Source: Streptomyces lavendulae subsp. lavendulae (GTDB lineage: Bacteria > Actinomycetota > Actinomycetes > Streptomycetales > Streptomycetaceae). Taken from it: DNA of 64,000 bases. Each line of letters begins with the position of its first letter. The first letter of the stretch is position 1. The notes under the pieces are model-generated. The model saw nothing but the letters and a program-made list of their open reading frames with translations. It had not been told where the DNA came from and ran no database searches. Positions 14,289 through 22,331 of this stretch are shown here, in pieces. The position numbers and the translations under genes are program-made. The stretch is taken from the NCBI RefSeq assembly GCF_002803845.1, contig NZ_CP024985.1, positions 5,343,501-5,407,500 on the forward strand, in the 5' to 3' direction.

Positions 14289-16106
14289 CTACTCGACGGT
14301 GACCGACTTCGCCAGGTTGCGCGGCTTGTCGATGTCCCGGCCCAGGGCCAGGGCGGTGTGGTACGCCAGCAGCTGGAGCGGGATGCCCATCAGGATCGGG
14401 TCCAGCTCGTCCTCGTTCTTGGGCACGAGGATGGTGTGGTCGGCCTTCTCCTGCTCGCGGTGGGCGACCGCGAGGATCCGGCCGCTGCGGGCCTTGATCT
14501 CCTCCAGCGCCGCGCGGTTCTTCTCCAGCAGGTCGTCGTCGGGGACGATCGCGACCGTCGGCATGGCGGGCTCGATGAGGGCGAGCGGGCCGTGCTTGAG
14601 CTCGGAGGCCGGGTAGGCCTCGGCGTGGATGTAGGAGATCTCCTTCAGCTTGAGGGAGGCCTCCAGGGCCACCGGGTAGCCGCGCACCCGGCCGATGAAC
14701 ATCATCGACTTGGCCTCGGCGTACTCGGCCGCCAGCTTCTTGATGTCCTCTTCGCCTTCGAGGATCTCCTGGATCTGCGCGGGCAGCTTGCGCAGGCCCT
14801 CGATGATCCGCTTGCCGTCGGTGACCGACAGGTCCCGGATCCGGCCCAGGTGCACGGCGAGCAGCGCGAAGGCCACGACCGTGTTGGTGAAGCACTTGGT
14901 GGAGACGACGCAGACCTCGGGGCCGGCGTGCACGTACACGCCGCCGTCGGCCTCGCGGGCGATGGCGGAACCGACCACGTTGACCACGCCGAGGACGCGG
15001 GCGCCCTTGCGCTTGAGCTCCTGCACGGCCGCGAGCACGTCGTACGTCTCACCGGACTGGGAGACGGCGATGTAGAGGGTGTCGGGGTCGACGACCGGGT
15101 TGCGGTAGCGGAACTCGGAGGCCGGCTCGGCGTCCGCGGGGATCCGGGCCATGCTCTCGATGAGGCCGGCGCCGATCAGGCCCGCGTGGTACGAGGTGCC
15201 GCAGCCCAGGATCTTGACCCGGCGGATGCCGCGGGCCTCGCGCGGGTCGAGGTTCAGGCCTCCCAGGTGCACCGTGTTGAAGCGGTCGTCGATCCGGCCG
15301 CGCAGCACGCGGTCGACCGCGTCGGGCTGCTCGGAGATCTCCTTGTGCATGTACGTGTCGTGGCCGCCCATGTCGTAGGAGGCGGCCTCCCACTCCACGG
15401 TTTCCGGGGTGGCGGTGGTCTTCGTACCGCTGGTGGTGTAGGTGCGGAAGTCGTCGGCCTTGAGGGTGGCCATCTCGCCGTCGTTGAGGGTCACGACCTG
15501 GCGGGTGTGGGCGATCAGCGCGGCGACGTCGGAGGCGACGAGCATCTCCTTCTCGCCGATGCCCAGGATCACGGGGGAGCCGTTGCGGGCGACGACGATG
15601 CGGTCGGCGAAGTCGGCGTGCATCACGGCGATGCCGTAGGTGCCCTCGATGACCTTGAGCGCCTCGCGGACCTTCTCCTCCAGGCTGTCGGCCTGGGAAC
15701 GGGCGATCAGGTGGGTGATCACCTCGGTGTCGGTGTCGGAGACGAAGACGACGCCGTCCGCCACCAGCTTGGCGCGCAGCTCGTCGGCGTTGTCGACGAT
15801 GCCGTTGTGGACGACGGCGACCTTGTTCTCGGGGTCCAGGTGCGGGTGCGAGTTGATGTCGCTCGGGGCGCCGTGGGTGGCCCAGCGGGTGTGGGCGATG
15901 CCGGTGGTGCCGGCGAACCGCTTGGGGACGCGGGACTCCAGCTCGCGCACCCGGCCCTTGGCCTTGACCATCTTCAGCGCGGCGGCCTTCGGGCTGTTGA
16001 CGACGATGCCCGCCGAGTCGTAGCCCCGGTACTCCAGCCGCTGCAGACCCTCCAGCAGCAGCGGTGCCACGTCGCGCTTGCCGATGTAACCCACGATTCC
16101 GCACAT
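14289..16106 (-). CDS. glmS: Glucosamine-6-phosphate synthase (glutamine-hydrolysing)
   Basis: 605 aa, full length. It makes glucosamine-6-phosphate from fructose-6-phosphate and glutamine for peptidoglycan. The N-terminal glutaminase has the Cys nucleophile right after Met (MCGIVGYIG) and HTRWATHG. Two SIS sugar-isomerase domains follow (GCGTSYHAGL, SQSGETYDVL, ASLKLKEISYIHAEAYPASELKHGP). It ends DKPRNLAKSVTVE, the conserved C-terminal tail. AGGAGGGG precedes the ATG. There is no glmS ribozyme signature in the short leader. The location near hexA and the GlcNAc-related des region fits amino-sugar metabolism. Confidence 0.98.
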   Translation of the reverse strand: MCGIVGYIGKRDVAPLLLEGLQRLEYRGYDSAGIVVNSPKAAALKMVKAKGRVRELESRVPKRFAGTTGIAHTRWATHGAPSDINSHPHLDPENKVAVVHNGIVDNADELRAKLVADGVVFVSDTDTEVITHLIARSQADSLEEKVREALKVIEGTYGIAVMHADFADRIVVARNGSPVILGIGEKEMLVASDVAALIAHTRQVVTLNDGEMATLKADDFRTYTTSGTKTTATPETVEWEAASYDMGGHDTYMHKEISEQPDAVDRVLRGRIDDRFNTVHLGGLNLDPREARGIRRVKILGCGTSYHAGLIGAGLIESMARIPADAEPASEFRYRNPVVDPDTLYIAVSQSGETYDVLAAVQELKRKGARVLGVVNVVGSAIAREADGGVYVHAGPEVCVVSTKCFTNTVVAFALLAVHLGRIRDLSVTDGKRIIEGLRKLPAQIQEILEGEEDIKKLAAEYAEAKSMMFIGRVRGYPVALEASLKLKEISYIHAEAYPASELKHGPLALIEPAMPTVAIVPDDDLLEKNRAALEEIKARSGRILAVAHREQEKADHTILVPKNEDELDPILMGIPLQLLAYHTALALGRDIDKPRNLAKSVTVE

Positions 16107-16177
16107 ACGGTCTTGCCCCTCCTGTAGTTCGGTTTCCGTGCCCTGCGCCGTCCCCGTCGTCCCGTCGTCCCGTCGTC

Positions 16178-16474
16178 TCAGCCGTAGACGATGCGGCGCA
16201 GCTGCCGGAGCGAGAGCTCCGGGGGCGCCACGGCGCGGTGCGGCAGTTCGGCGGCGATCCGTTCGAAGATCTCCGCGTTGACCGCGCCGCCCGACTGGAG
16301 CTCTCGGTGACGACGGCGGACGAACTCCTCGGTCGTCTCGTCGAAGTACGCGAGCACGTCGAGCACCACCCGGGCGGCCTCCCCGCGCTGCAGCGCGGTG
16401 CTGCGCACCAGGTGGTCGACGAGGTCGTCATGGGACGGGCGGCGGTCGAGCACCTGTAGATATTGACGGTCCAC
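16178..16474 (-). CDS. Conserved hypothetical protein, 98 aa, upstream of glmS
   Basis: The GTG at 16474 starts DRQYLQVLDRRPSHDDLVDH. No strong ribosome site is seen, so the start is uncertain. The protein is helical and charged (AARVVLDVLAYFDETTEEF, RRRHRELQSG) and ends LSLRQLRRIVYG. It shows no signal peptide, and I do not recognise a family. It is co-directional with glmS across 71 bp. Right after its stop lies CCCGTCGT repeated three times (16153-16176). The upstream 28-bp palindrome could terminate the preceding gene or regulate this one. Confidence 0.65.
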   Translation of the reverse strand: MDRQYLQVLDRRPSHDDLVDHLVRSTALQRGEAARVVLDVLAYFDETTEEFVRRRHRELQSGGAVNAEIFERIAAELPHRAVAPPELSLRQLRRIVYG

Positions 16475-16488
16475 GGGCTGGAACGCAA

Positions 16489-16516
16489 AGATCCTGCCCG
16501 AAATCGGGCAGGATCT
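16489..16516 (-). terminator. 28-bp near-perfect palindrome (terminator or operator)
   Basis: 13-bp perfect arms (AGATCCTGCCCGA at 16489-16501, complement at 16504-16516) around AA. It follows the DUF4429-type gene by 45 bp and precedes the 98-aa gene start by only 15 bp. On the minus strand the hairpin is followed by TTTGCG, mildly T-rich. A terminator is most likely; an operator for the small gene is the alternative. Confidence 0.6.
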
Positions 16517-16560
16517 CGCTGGTCTGGACCAGAGGAATAGGTGATTCCGGCCGGGGTCGG

Positions 16561-17448
16561 TCAGAAACGGCCCAAAATGGCGGCCTTCGCCGCACTGAAC
16601 TCCTCGGCCGTCAGGATGCCCGCCCGATGCAGTTCGCCCAGGTCGCGCAGGCGCCGCAGCAGGGTGTCGTGGTCCACCGGCTCGCCCGCCAGGGCCGCCC
16701 GGGACTCGGCCAGCGGCAGCGCGGCGGGCCCGGGGGCCGGCGCGGGCGCCGCCGGGTGCGGGAGCCGCACCGCCACGGCCGCCGCGACCAGCGCCATCAG
16801 CGGGTCCTTCTTGAAACCGAAGAGTTCCACCGTGTGCGGGTCGTACTTGGGCGCGGCCGCCGCCGTGGCGCCCTTCAGGGTGAACCGCAGCCAGCCGTTC
16901 TCCAGCCCCCTGGACGGCGTCCACTCCACCGACCGCACGTCGCCGACGCGGAACTCCCGCGGCCCGCCGGAACGCTTCGCCTCCTCCGTCGTCCAGTTCC
17001 AGTCCAGCAGCACCCGGTCCCCGTCGAAGGCCACCGACCCGTCACCCGCGCCGACCGAGATCGGAACGGCGGGCCCCGGCAGCAGATAGGCGTCCGAGGG
17101 GCCGGAATCGACCTGGTCCAGCAGCAGGGCGTTGCGCACCTCGTCGACGAAGTACTCCGCGACCCCGGTCCGGTCCGGCTCCACCGTCAGGAGATAGGGG
17201 TCGGAGGACTCCGGCAGCCGCCCGCCCGTCACCTGCAGCAGCGGGTCCGCCCCGTCCCGAAGCCGCAGCCGCAGCCGGCCCGCCTTGCGGCCCGGCTCGT
17301 GGCTGACCCCCGCGACGGCCCGCAGCGGTACGACCACCTCGCCGAGGTGCTGCCGGAGCGGTCCGACCCCCTTGTCGCGGCCGGGCACGATGCGCACCAC
17401 GTCCCCGTCGAAGGTCCAAGTACCGTCCTTTTGGATGATTTCCGCCAT
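16561..17448 (-). CDS. DUF4429-type protein with C-terminal SHOCT motif
   Basis: 295 aa. Two related beta-rich modules are visible: MAEIIQKDGTWTFDGDVVRI to ~residue 135, and VAFDGDRVLLDWNWTTEEAKRS onward to ~225. Each is a PH-like domain of the DUF4429 type. A proline/alanine linker leads to the SHOCT motif (LLRRLRDLGELHRAGILTAE, then EFSAAKAAILGRF), a short oligomerisation or membrane-recruitment element. The function of the family is not established. ATG 17448 begins the first module. The gene is divergent from hexA with 52 bp between them. Confidence 0.85.
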   Translation of the reverse strand: MAEIIQKDGTWTFDGDVVRIVPGRDKGVGPLRQHLGEVVVPLRAVAGVSHEPGRKAGRLRLRLRDGADPLLQVTGGRLPESSDPYLLTVEPDRTGVAEYFVDEVRNALLLDQVDSGPSDAYLLPGPAVPISVGAGDGSVAFDGDRVLLDWNWTTEEAKRSGGPREFRVGDVRSVEWTPSRGLENGWLRFTLKGATAAAAPKYDPHTVELFGFKKDPLMALVAAAVAVRLPHPAAPAPAPGPAALPLAESRAALAGEPVDHDTLLRRLRDLGELHRAGILTAEEFSAAKAAILGRF

Positions 17449-17500
17449 GCGGGGATTCTCCCACCGGCAATCCAGGGCCGGTTGGCCTATACCTGGGCGC

Positions 17501-19081
17501 ATGAGAGTCCTGCGACGCGCGCTCGGCACCCTCCTCGCCCTCGGGGCGGCCGTCTCCTGCACCGTGGCCCACGGCGACGACGCCAAGGCCACCGCCCGCC
17601 GCCCCGCCGCCCTCGCCCCCTACGAACGGCTCCTGCCCGCGCCCGCCTCCGCGCGGGCCGAAGGCGCCCCGTACGTCTTCGGGGCCGGCACGGTGATCCG
17701 TACGGGCGTGGGCGCGCCGGAGGAGGTCCGGCGGGTCGGCGAGCTCCTCGCGGAGCAGCTGCGCGGCCCCGGCGGGCTGCCGCTCCCGGTGGTCGACGGG
17801 GACGAGGGGGACGGGGTCCGGCTGCGGCTCGACACCGGCGACGCGGAACTCGGCGCGGAGGGCTACCGGCTGCGCACCACCCCCGCCGGGATCACCCTGA
17901 CCGCCCGCACCCCGGCCGGGCTCTTCCACGCGGGACAGACCCTGCGCCAGCTGGTGCCGGTCCGGGGCGCGGGCGGCGTGCCCGGCGGGACGGTGGTGGA
18001 CGTCCCGCGGTTCGCGTACCGGGGGGCGATGGTGGACGTGGCCCGCCACCACTTCCCGGTGGAGCAGGTGAAGCGGTACGTCGACCAGCTCGCCCAGTAC
18101 AAGATCAACACCCTGCACCTGCACCTCACGGACGACCAGGGCTGGCGGATCGCGATCGACTCCTGGCCCCGGCTCGCGGAGTACGGGGGCGCGAGCGAGG
18201 TCGGCGGGGGGCCCGGCGGCCACTGGACCAAGGAGGAGTACCGGGACCTGGTGGCGTACGCGGCCGAACGGTACGTGGACGTGGTCCCGGAGATCGACAT
18301 GCCCGGCCACGTGAACGCAGCCCTCGCCTCCTACCCGGAGCTGACCTGCGACGGGAAGGCCCCGGAGCGCTACACCGGGATCAAGGTCGGCTTCAGCTCG
18401 CTCTGCGTGGGCAAGGAGCGCACCTACGAGTTCATCGACCAGGTCCTCGGCGAGCTCGCGGAGCTGACCCCCGGCCGCTACCTGCACATCGGCGGCGACG
18501 AGGCCCACTCCACCCCGGCGGCGGACTACGCGGCCTTCATGGACCGGGCCCAGCGGGTGGTGGCGGAGCACGGCAAGACGGTGGTGGCCTGGCACCAGCT
18601 CGCGAACGCCCGCCCGGCGCCGGGCGCGGTGCTCCAGTACTGGGGCCACGACAGGACGGCCGCCGCCGAGAAGGCGGCGGTCGTGGCGGCGGGGAAGTCC
18701 GGCCACCCGGTGATCCTCTCCCCGGCCGACCACGCCTACCTGGACATGAAGTACGACACGGCGACGAAGCCGGGCCTGGCCTGGGCCGGCTACGTGCCCG
18801 TCCGGCGCTCCTACTCCTGGAACCCGGGCTCCTACCTCCCGGGTCTCCCGGAGTCCGCCGTCCTCGGGGTCGAGGCTCCCCTGTGGACGGAGACGGTCGC
18901 GAACCGCTCCGACTGGGAACTGCTGGCCTTCCCCCGCGTCCTGGGCCTGGCGGAACTGGGCTGGTCCCCGTCCGCCGCCCTCGACTGGACGGCGTACCGC
19001 GAACGCCTGGCCGCCCAGGGCCCCCGCCTGGAAGCCCAGGACATCACGTACTACCGGGCCCCGGAGGTCCCCTGGGAGTAG
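17501..19081 (+). CDS. hexA: Secreted beta-N-acetylhexosaminidase (GH20)
   Basis: 526 aa. Signal peptide residues 1-~25 (MRVLRRALGTLLALGAAVSC; AVSC is a weak lipobox, so a lipoprotein is possible). The GH20b N-domain spans ~40-150. The catalytic barrel from ~165 has the hallmark D333-E334 pair (HIGGDEAHS), LHLHLTDDQGWR and PEIDMPGHVNAAL. It cleaves terminal GlcNAc from chitooligosaccharides or cell-wall material outside the cell. The position matches S. coelicolor hexA near glmS and des. Start ATG 17501 begins the signal sequence. Confidence 0.95.
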   Translation: MRVLRRALGTLLALGAAVSCTVAHGDDAKATARRPAALAPYERLLPAPASARAEGAPYVFGAGTVIRTGVGAPEEVRRVGELLAEQLRGPGGLPLPVVDGDEGDGVRLRLDTGDAELGAEGYRLRTTPAGITLTARTPAGLFHAGQTLRQLVPVRGAGGVPGGTVVDVPRFAYRGAMVDVARHHFPVEQVKRYVDQLAQYKINTLHLHLTDDQGWRIAIDSWPRLAEYGGASEVGGGPGGHWTKEEYRDLVAYAAERYVDVVPEIDMPGHVNAALASYPELTCDGKAPERYTGIKVGFSSLCVGKERTYEFIDQVLGELAELTPGRYLHIGGDEAHSTPAADYAAFMDRAQRVVAEHGKTVVAWHQLANARPAPGAVLQYWGHDRTAAAEKAAVVAAGKSGHPVILSPADHAYLDMKYDTATKPGLAWAGYVPVRRSYSWNPGSYLPGLPESAVLGVEAPLWTETVANRSDWELLAFPRVLGLAELGWSPSAALDWTAYRERLAAQGPRLEAQDITYYRAPEVPWE

Positions 19082-19179
19082 CCGGATCGGGGCCGCCGGC
19101 GTCCGTGCGACGATCTGACGATCTGACGACGGACGGCAAGAGGTCCGGTTCCCGGTGGGGCCGGACGGGGAGGGGCGGC

Positions 19180-20211
19180 ATGAGCGGCGACGGAGCGGAT
19201 CTCGGCGTCCCGGAGGCGGCGTCGGTGCGCAGGGCTGAGGGCGTCACGCTCGACGAGGCCGTCGAGGCGGCGAGGCCCTGTCTCGCCCGGGCCTTCGCCC
19301 ATGAGCCGTGGACGATCGTCCTCCAGCCGGAGCTCAGCGAGGAACTCGACCTGGCCTGGGTCATCCGCTTCGACACGCAGGAGAGCATCGACGCCGGAGA
19401 CCACTGGATCGGTCCGCTCACCAAGGTGGTTCTCGTCCCGAAGGACGGCGGCGCGGTGCGGTTCCCTCCGTCGCACCTGCCGATGGACGAGTTCCTGGCC
19501 TATGTGCGCCACGGCGGCTGGGAGTCGGCCTCGCTGGCGAGGACCCGTAGCGCCACGCCGTGGCAGCGGGCCCTGGAATGGCTCCTCACCACCTACCAGG
19601 GGCGCGTCGAGCTGGCCGGGATCGAGCCGGTCGCCGAGGACGCCGGGACGTGGCTGTTCGCCTGCCGGACCACCGAGCGGCCGGGGTACCCGCGCACGCC
19701 CATGCTGACCGCCTCCGTGGTGGTGCCCAAGGACCTGGGACGGCCCTTTCACCCGGCTTCCGACGACCCTTGGACCGATGCCGGGGAGTACACCCGGACC
19801 GAGCAGGAACGGGACCCCCAGGTCCAGGCGCGGCGGTTGAACTCGCGCGGATGTGTCGTGACCGTGGCCGCCGCCATCGCCGGGGCGCCGTCGACGCCCC
19901 TGCCGTGGCAGCCCGGGCACGAGGCGCCGGGGTGGTGGGAGCTGCTGCTCAAGCGATACTTTCCGACCTCCGAGCAGATCCGCTGCGGGAGCTGGGACGA
20001 GGTGATCCGGCGGGCCGGGGAGACCGGGCCGGACACCCAGGGCGTCGTGTGGGTGCGCCGGGTGATCCGCGGCACCGAGGTCAGCGGACACCTGCTGTAC
20101 GTGCACCACAACAACGGCAGCGTCGTGTTCCTGGACGGAATGACCGGTGGCCTGGCGCGGCTGGACACCGTCGGTGTGCTGGAGCTGGTGTTCGCGCGAC
20201 TGCGGCCGTAG
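19180..20211 (+). CDS. Imm35/YrhB-like modules fused to a papain-fold (Tox-PL) glutamine-deamidase-like domain
   Basis: 343 aa, no signal peptide. Residues ~20-112 resemble the YrhB/Imm35 immunity fold (DLAWVIRFDTQESIDAGD, TKVVLVPKDGGAVRFPPS). A second similar stretch is at ~145-205 (TWLFACRTTERPGYPR, TASVVVPKDLGRPFHPASDD). Residues ~220-335 match papain-fold toxin 1 deamidases: Cys225 (RGCVVTV), GSWDEVIRRAGETGPDTQGV, His304 (SGHLLYVHH) and Asp319 (FLDGMTGG), so the C-H-D triad looks intact. Immunity and toxin domains normally lie on separate proteins in polymorphic toxin systems; here they are one cytoplasmic protein. It could be an autoinhibited effector, a decoy or a housekeeping deamidase. 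GGGGAGGGG precedes ATG 19180. Confidence 0.75.
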   Translation: MSGDGADLGVPEAASVRRAEGVTLDEAVEAARPCLARAFAHEPWTIVLQPELSEELDLAWVIRFDTQESIDAGDHWIGPLTKVVLVPKDGGAVRFPPSHLPMDEFLAYVRHGGWESASLARTRSATPWQRALEWLLTTYQGRVELAGIEPVAEDAGTWLFACRTTERPGYPRTPMLTASVVVPKDLGRPFHPASDDPWTDAGEYTRTEQERDPQVQARRLNSRGCVVTVAAAIAGAPSTPLPWQPGHEAPGWWELLLKRYFPTSEQIRCGSWDEVIRRAGETGPDTQGVVWVRRVIRGTEVSGHLLYVHHNNGSVVFLDGMTGGLARLDTVGVLELVFARLRP

Positions 20212-20445
20212 CCCGGGAGAGCGGCGGGAACCGGGCCGGGCGGCGGAGTCGGGGCGGGCGGGCGACAATGAATGCGCGTTCCTGCGCCCGCGGCGACTCG
20301 CGCCCGGCGCACGGAGACGTCCGCGCCGACTTCGCGCCACGAGGAGCGGCGACGGGCGTGGTCATGGCCGATGCCGTGCCGGCCCGTGGTTCCTCCGGTG
20401 CCCCGGCATGGGCCCTCGTCGCAGTGCCTCACACCGGGGTATCAG
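20212..20445. other. Intergenic region before the CAP-repeat protein
   Basis: 234 bp with no convincing gene. It should hold the promoter of the secreted CAP protein. No repeat or operator is obvious by eye. Confidence 0.4.
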
Positions 20446-22236
20446 ATGAAACTGAAACCTTTCATAGCCTCGGCCGCAGTCATGTGCGGCCTGATCGCGT
20501 TCGGCCCGGCGCAGGCCGCGCCCGCGTTCGCGCGCGGCCTCTCGGAGCCGGGTTCGGCCGCGAAGTCCCCCGTCTGCGCCACCTCCGTCCCCCCGCCCGG
20601 CACCGGCTCCAACGTCAGTGCCGCCGACGCCGACAGCCTCGTACGGGCCCACAACGACGCGCGCCGGGCAGCGCTTCAGAAGTACAACCCCGCTCTGGCC
20701 CTGGTGTCGGTGACCTGGGACCCCAAGCTCGCCTGCGACGCGCAAGCCTGGGCCGACGACCCCGCCTCCAGCGCGGGAGGCGGACTCCACCACAGCAGCC
20801 GGGACACGAACGGCAACGAGGGCGAGAACCTCTTCGACGCCTTCCCGGGTCCGGCCCGTCCGATGATGGCGATGGACCCCTCGGTGGGCTTCAGCTGGAT
20901 GGCGGAGAAGCCCGCGTTCGACGCGGACGGCAACGCCCCGGTCAATTCCGGCGCGCCCGCCGGGACCAACTTCCGGCTGTGGGGCCACTACTCGCAGATC
21001 GTGTGGATGTCCCCCGAGTCGGCCACCACCAGGATCGGCTGTGGCTTCACCGAGAACGTCCCCGTGGCCAAGAGCACCGGGTGGATCCTGGTGTGCCGGT
21101 ACGCCGCCGCAGGCAACATCGGCGGCCAGCGGGCCATCCCGCCGGGCGGCGGCAGCCCGGTGCCGGTGCCCGTGCCGGCGGTCAAGCCGCCCTTCCCGCC
21201 CGGGGTTCCCGTGGCCATGGCCAAGCAGAACGACAACCTGCTGACCGCGCTGGCGGTGGACCGTGAGGGGTTCCTGAACGTGGCCTGGGTGGTCGGTACC
21301 GAGCCCTGGCACGACCCCGTGCGGTTCGGCCCCGCGGTCTTCCCGCCCGGGGCGCCGGTGGCCATGGCCAAGCAGAAGCCCGATCTGCTGACCGCGCTGG
21401 CGGTCGACAAGCAGGGGTTCCTGAACGTCGCGTGGGTGGTGGGTACGCAGCCCTGGCACGACCCGGTGCGGTTCGGGCCCGGGGTCTTCCCGCCCGGCGC
21501 GTCCGTCGCCATGGCGAAGCAGAACGACAATCTGCTGACCGCGCTGGCGGTGGACCGGGAGGGGTTCCTGAACGTGGCCTGGGTGGTCGGGACGGATCCC
21601 TGGCACGATCCCGTCCGGTTCGGGCCGGGCGTCTTCCCCGCCGGGGCGCCGGTGGCCATGGCGAACCAGAAGCCCGATCTGCTGACTGCCCTGGCGGTGG
21701 ACCGGCAGGGGTTCCTGAACGTGGCCTGGGTGGTGGGCACCCAGCCGTGGCACGATCCGGTGCGGTTCGGGCCGGGTGTGTTCCCCGCCGGGGCGCCGGT
21801 GGCCATGGCGAAGCAGAACGACAATCTGCTGACCGCGCTGGCGGTGGACCGGGACGGGTTCCTGAACGTGGCCTGGGTGGTCGGGACGGATCCCTGGCAC
21901 GATCCCGTCCGGTTCGGGCCGGGCGTCTTCCCCGCCGGGGCGTCCGTGGCCATGGCCAAGCAGCAGCCGGATCTGCTGACCGCGCTGGCGGTGGACCGGC
22001 AGGGGTTCCTGAACGTGGCCTGGGTGGTGGGCACCCAGCCGTGGCACGATCCGGTGCGGTTCGGGCCGGCCTCCTTCGCGCCCGGGGAATCCGTCGCCAT
22101 GGCGAACCAGAAGCCCGATCTGCTGACCGCGCTCTCCGTGGACCGGCAGGGGTTCCTGAACGTCGCGTGGGTGGTGGGCACGCAGCCGTGGCACGACCCG
22201 GTGCGGTTCGGGCCGGGTGTGTTCCCGACCCCGTAG
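20446..22236 (+). CDS. Secreted CAP/SCP-domain protein with seven-repeat, propeller-like C-terminus
   Basis: 596 aa. The signal peptide is residues 1-~29 (MKLKPFIASAAVMCGLIAFG, then PAQAAPAFA). Residues ~60-225 are a CAP/SCP domain: RAHNDARRAA, GENLFD, and the CAP signature GHYSQIVWMSPESATTRIGC, with the His/Glu cavity residues H181 and E127. A Pro-rich linker (PVPVPVPAVKPP) leads to residues 250-592, seven head-to-tail 49-residue repeats each containing LLTALAVD-GFLNVAWVVGT-PWHDPVRFGP. Seven ~49-residue beta-rich repeats suggest a seven-bladed beta-propeller, perhaps lectin-like. Role unknown; cell-wall or glycan binding outside the cell is inference. The start follows GGGGTATCAG only weakly. 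Confidence 0.88.
   Translation: MKLKPFIASAAVMCGLIAFGPAQAAPAFARGLSEPGSAAKSPVCATSVPPPGTGSNVSAADADSLVRAHNDARRAALQKYNPALALVSVTWDPKLACDAQAWADDPASSAGGGLHHSSRDTNGNEGENLFDAFPGPARPMMAMDPSVGFSWMAEKPAFDADGNAPVNSGAPAGTNFRLWGHYSQIVWMSPESATTRIGCGFTENVPVAKSTGWILVCRYAAAGNIGGQRAIPPGGGSPVPVPVPAVKPPFPPGVPVAMAKQNDNLLTALAVDREGFLNVAWVVGTEPWHDPVRFGPAVFPPGAPVAMAKQKPDLLTALAVDKQGFLNVAWVVGTQPWHDPVRFGPGVFPPGASVAMAKQNDNLLTALAVDREGFLNVAWVVGTDPWHDPVRFGPGVFPAGAPVAMANQKPDLLTALAVDRQGFLNVAWVVGTQPWHDPVRFGPGVFPAGAPVAMAKQNDNLLTALAVDRDGFLNVAWVVGTDPWHDPVRFGPGVFPAGASVAMAKQQPDLLTALAVDRQGFLNVAWVVGTQPWHDPVRFGPASFAPGESVAMANQKPDLLTALSVDRQGFLNVAWVVGTQPWHDPVRFGPGVFPTP
21193..22221 (+). repeat. Seven 147-bp in-frame tandem repeats
   Basis: Units begin at 21193, 21340, 21487, 21634, 21781, 21928 and 22075, each exactly 147 bp (49 codons). 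Two flavours occur: units 1, 3 and 5 carry KQNDNLL and (E/D)PWHD; units 2, 4, 6 and 7 carry (K/N)Q(K/Q)PDLL and QPWHD. This suggests growth by duplication of a two-unit (294-bp) block. Nucleotide identity between units is high (long shared runs such as GGGTTCCTGAACGT), pointing to recent expansion or ongoing gene conversion. Confidence 0.95.
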
Positions 22237-22276
22237 GGCACCTGGGGGCTCGTCGAGCCCGTAGTGCCCGGTAGCA

Positions 22277-22322
22277 GGCCCGGCACTCCTCGAAGGGACC
22301 GTATTTCGGGGAGTGCCGGGCC
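22277..22322. terminator. Terminator between the CAP-repeat gene and desD
   Basis: 13-bp perfect arms GGCCCGGCACTCC (22277-22289) and complement (22310-22322), 20-nt loop, between two converging genes. Confidence 0.75.
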
Positions 22323-22331
22323 CGGGGGCCG

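Noticed and set aside
14218..16106. glmS ribozyme in the glmS leader
   Set aside because: The leader is only about 70 bp and starts just after another gene. I see no ribozyme core, and this class is typical of Firmicutes.
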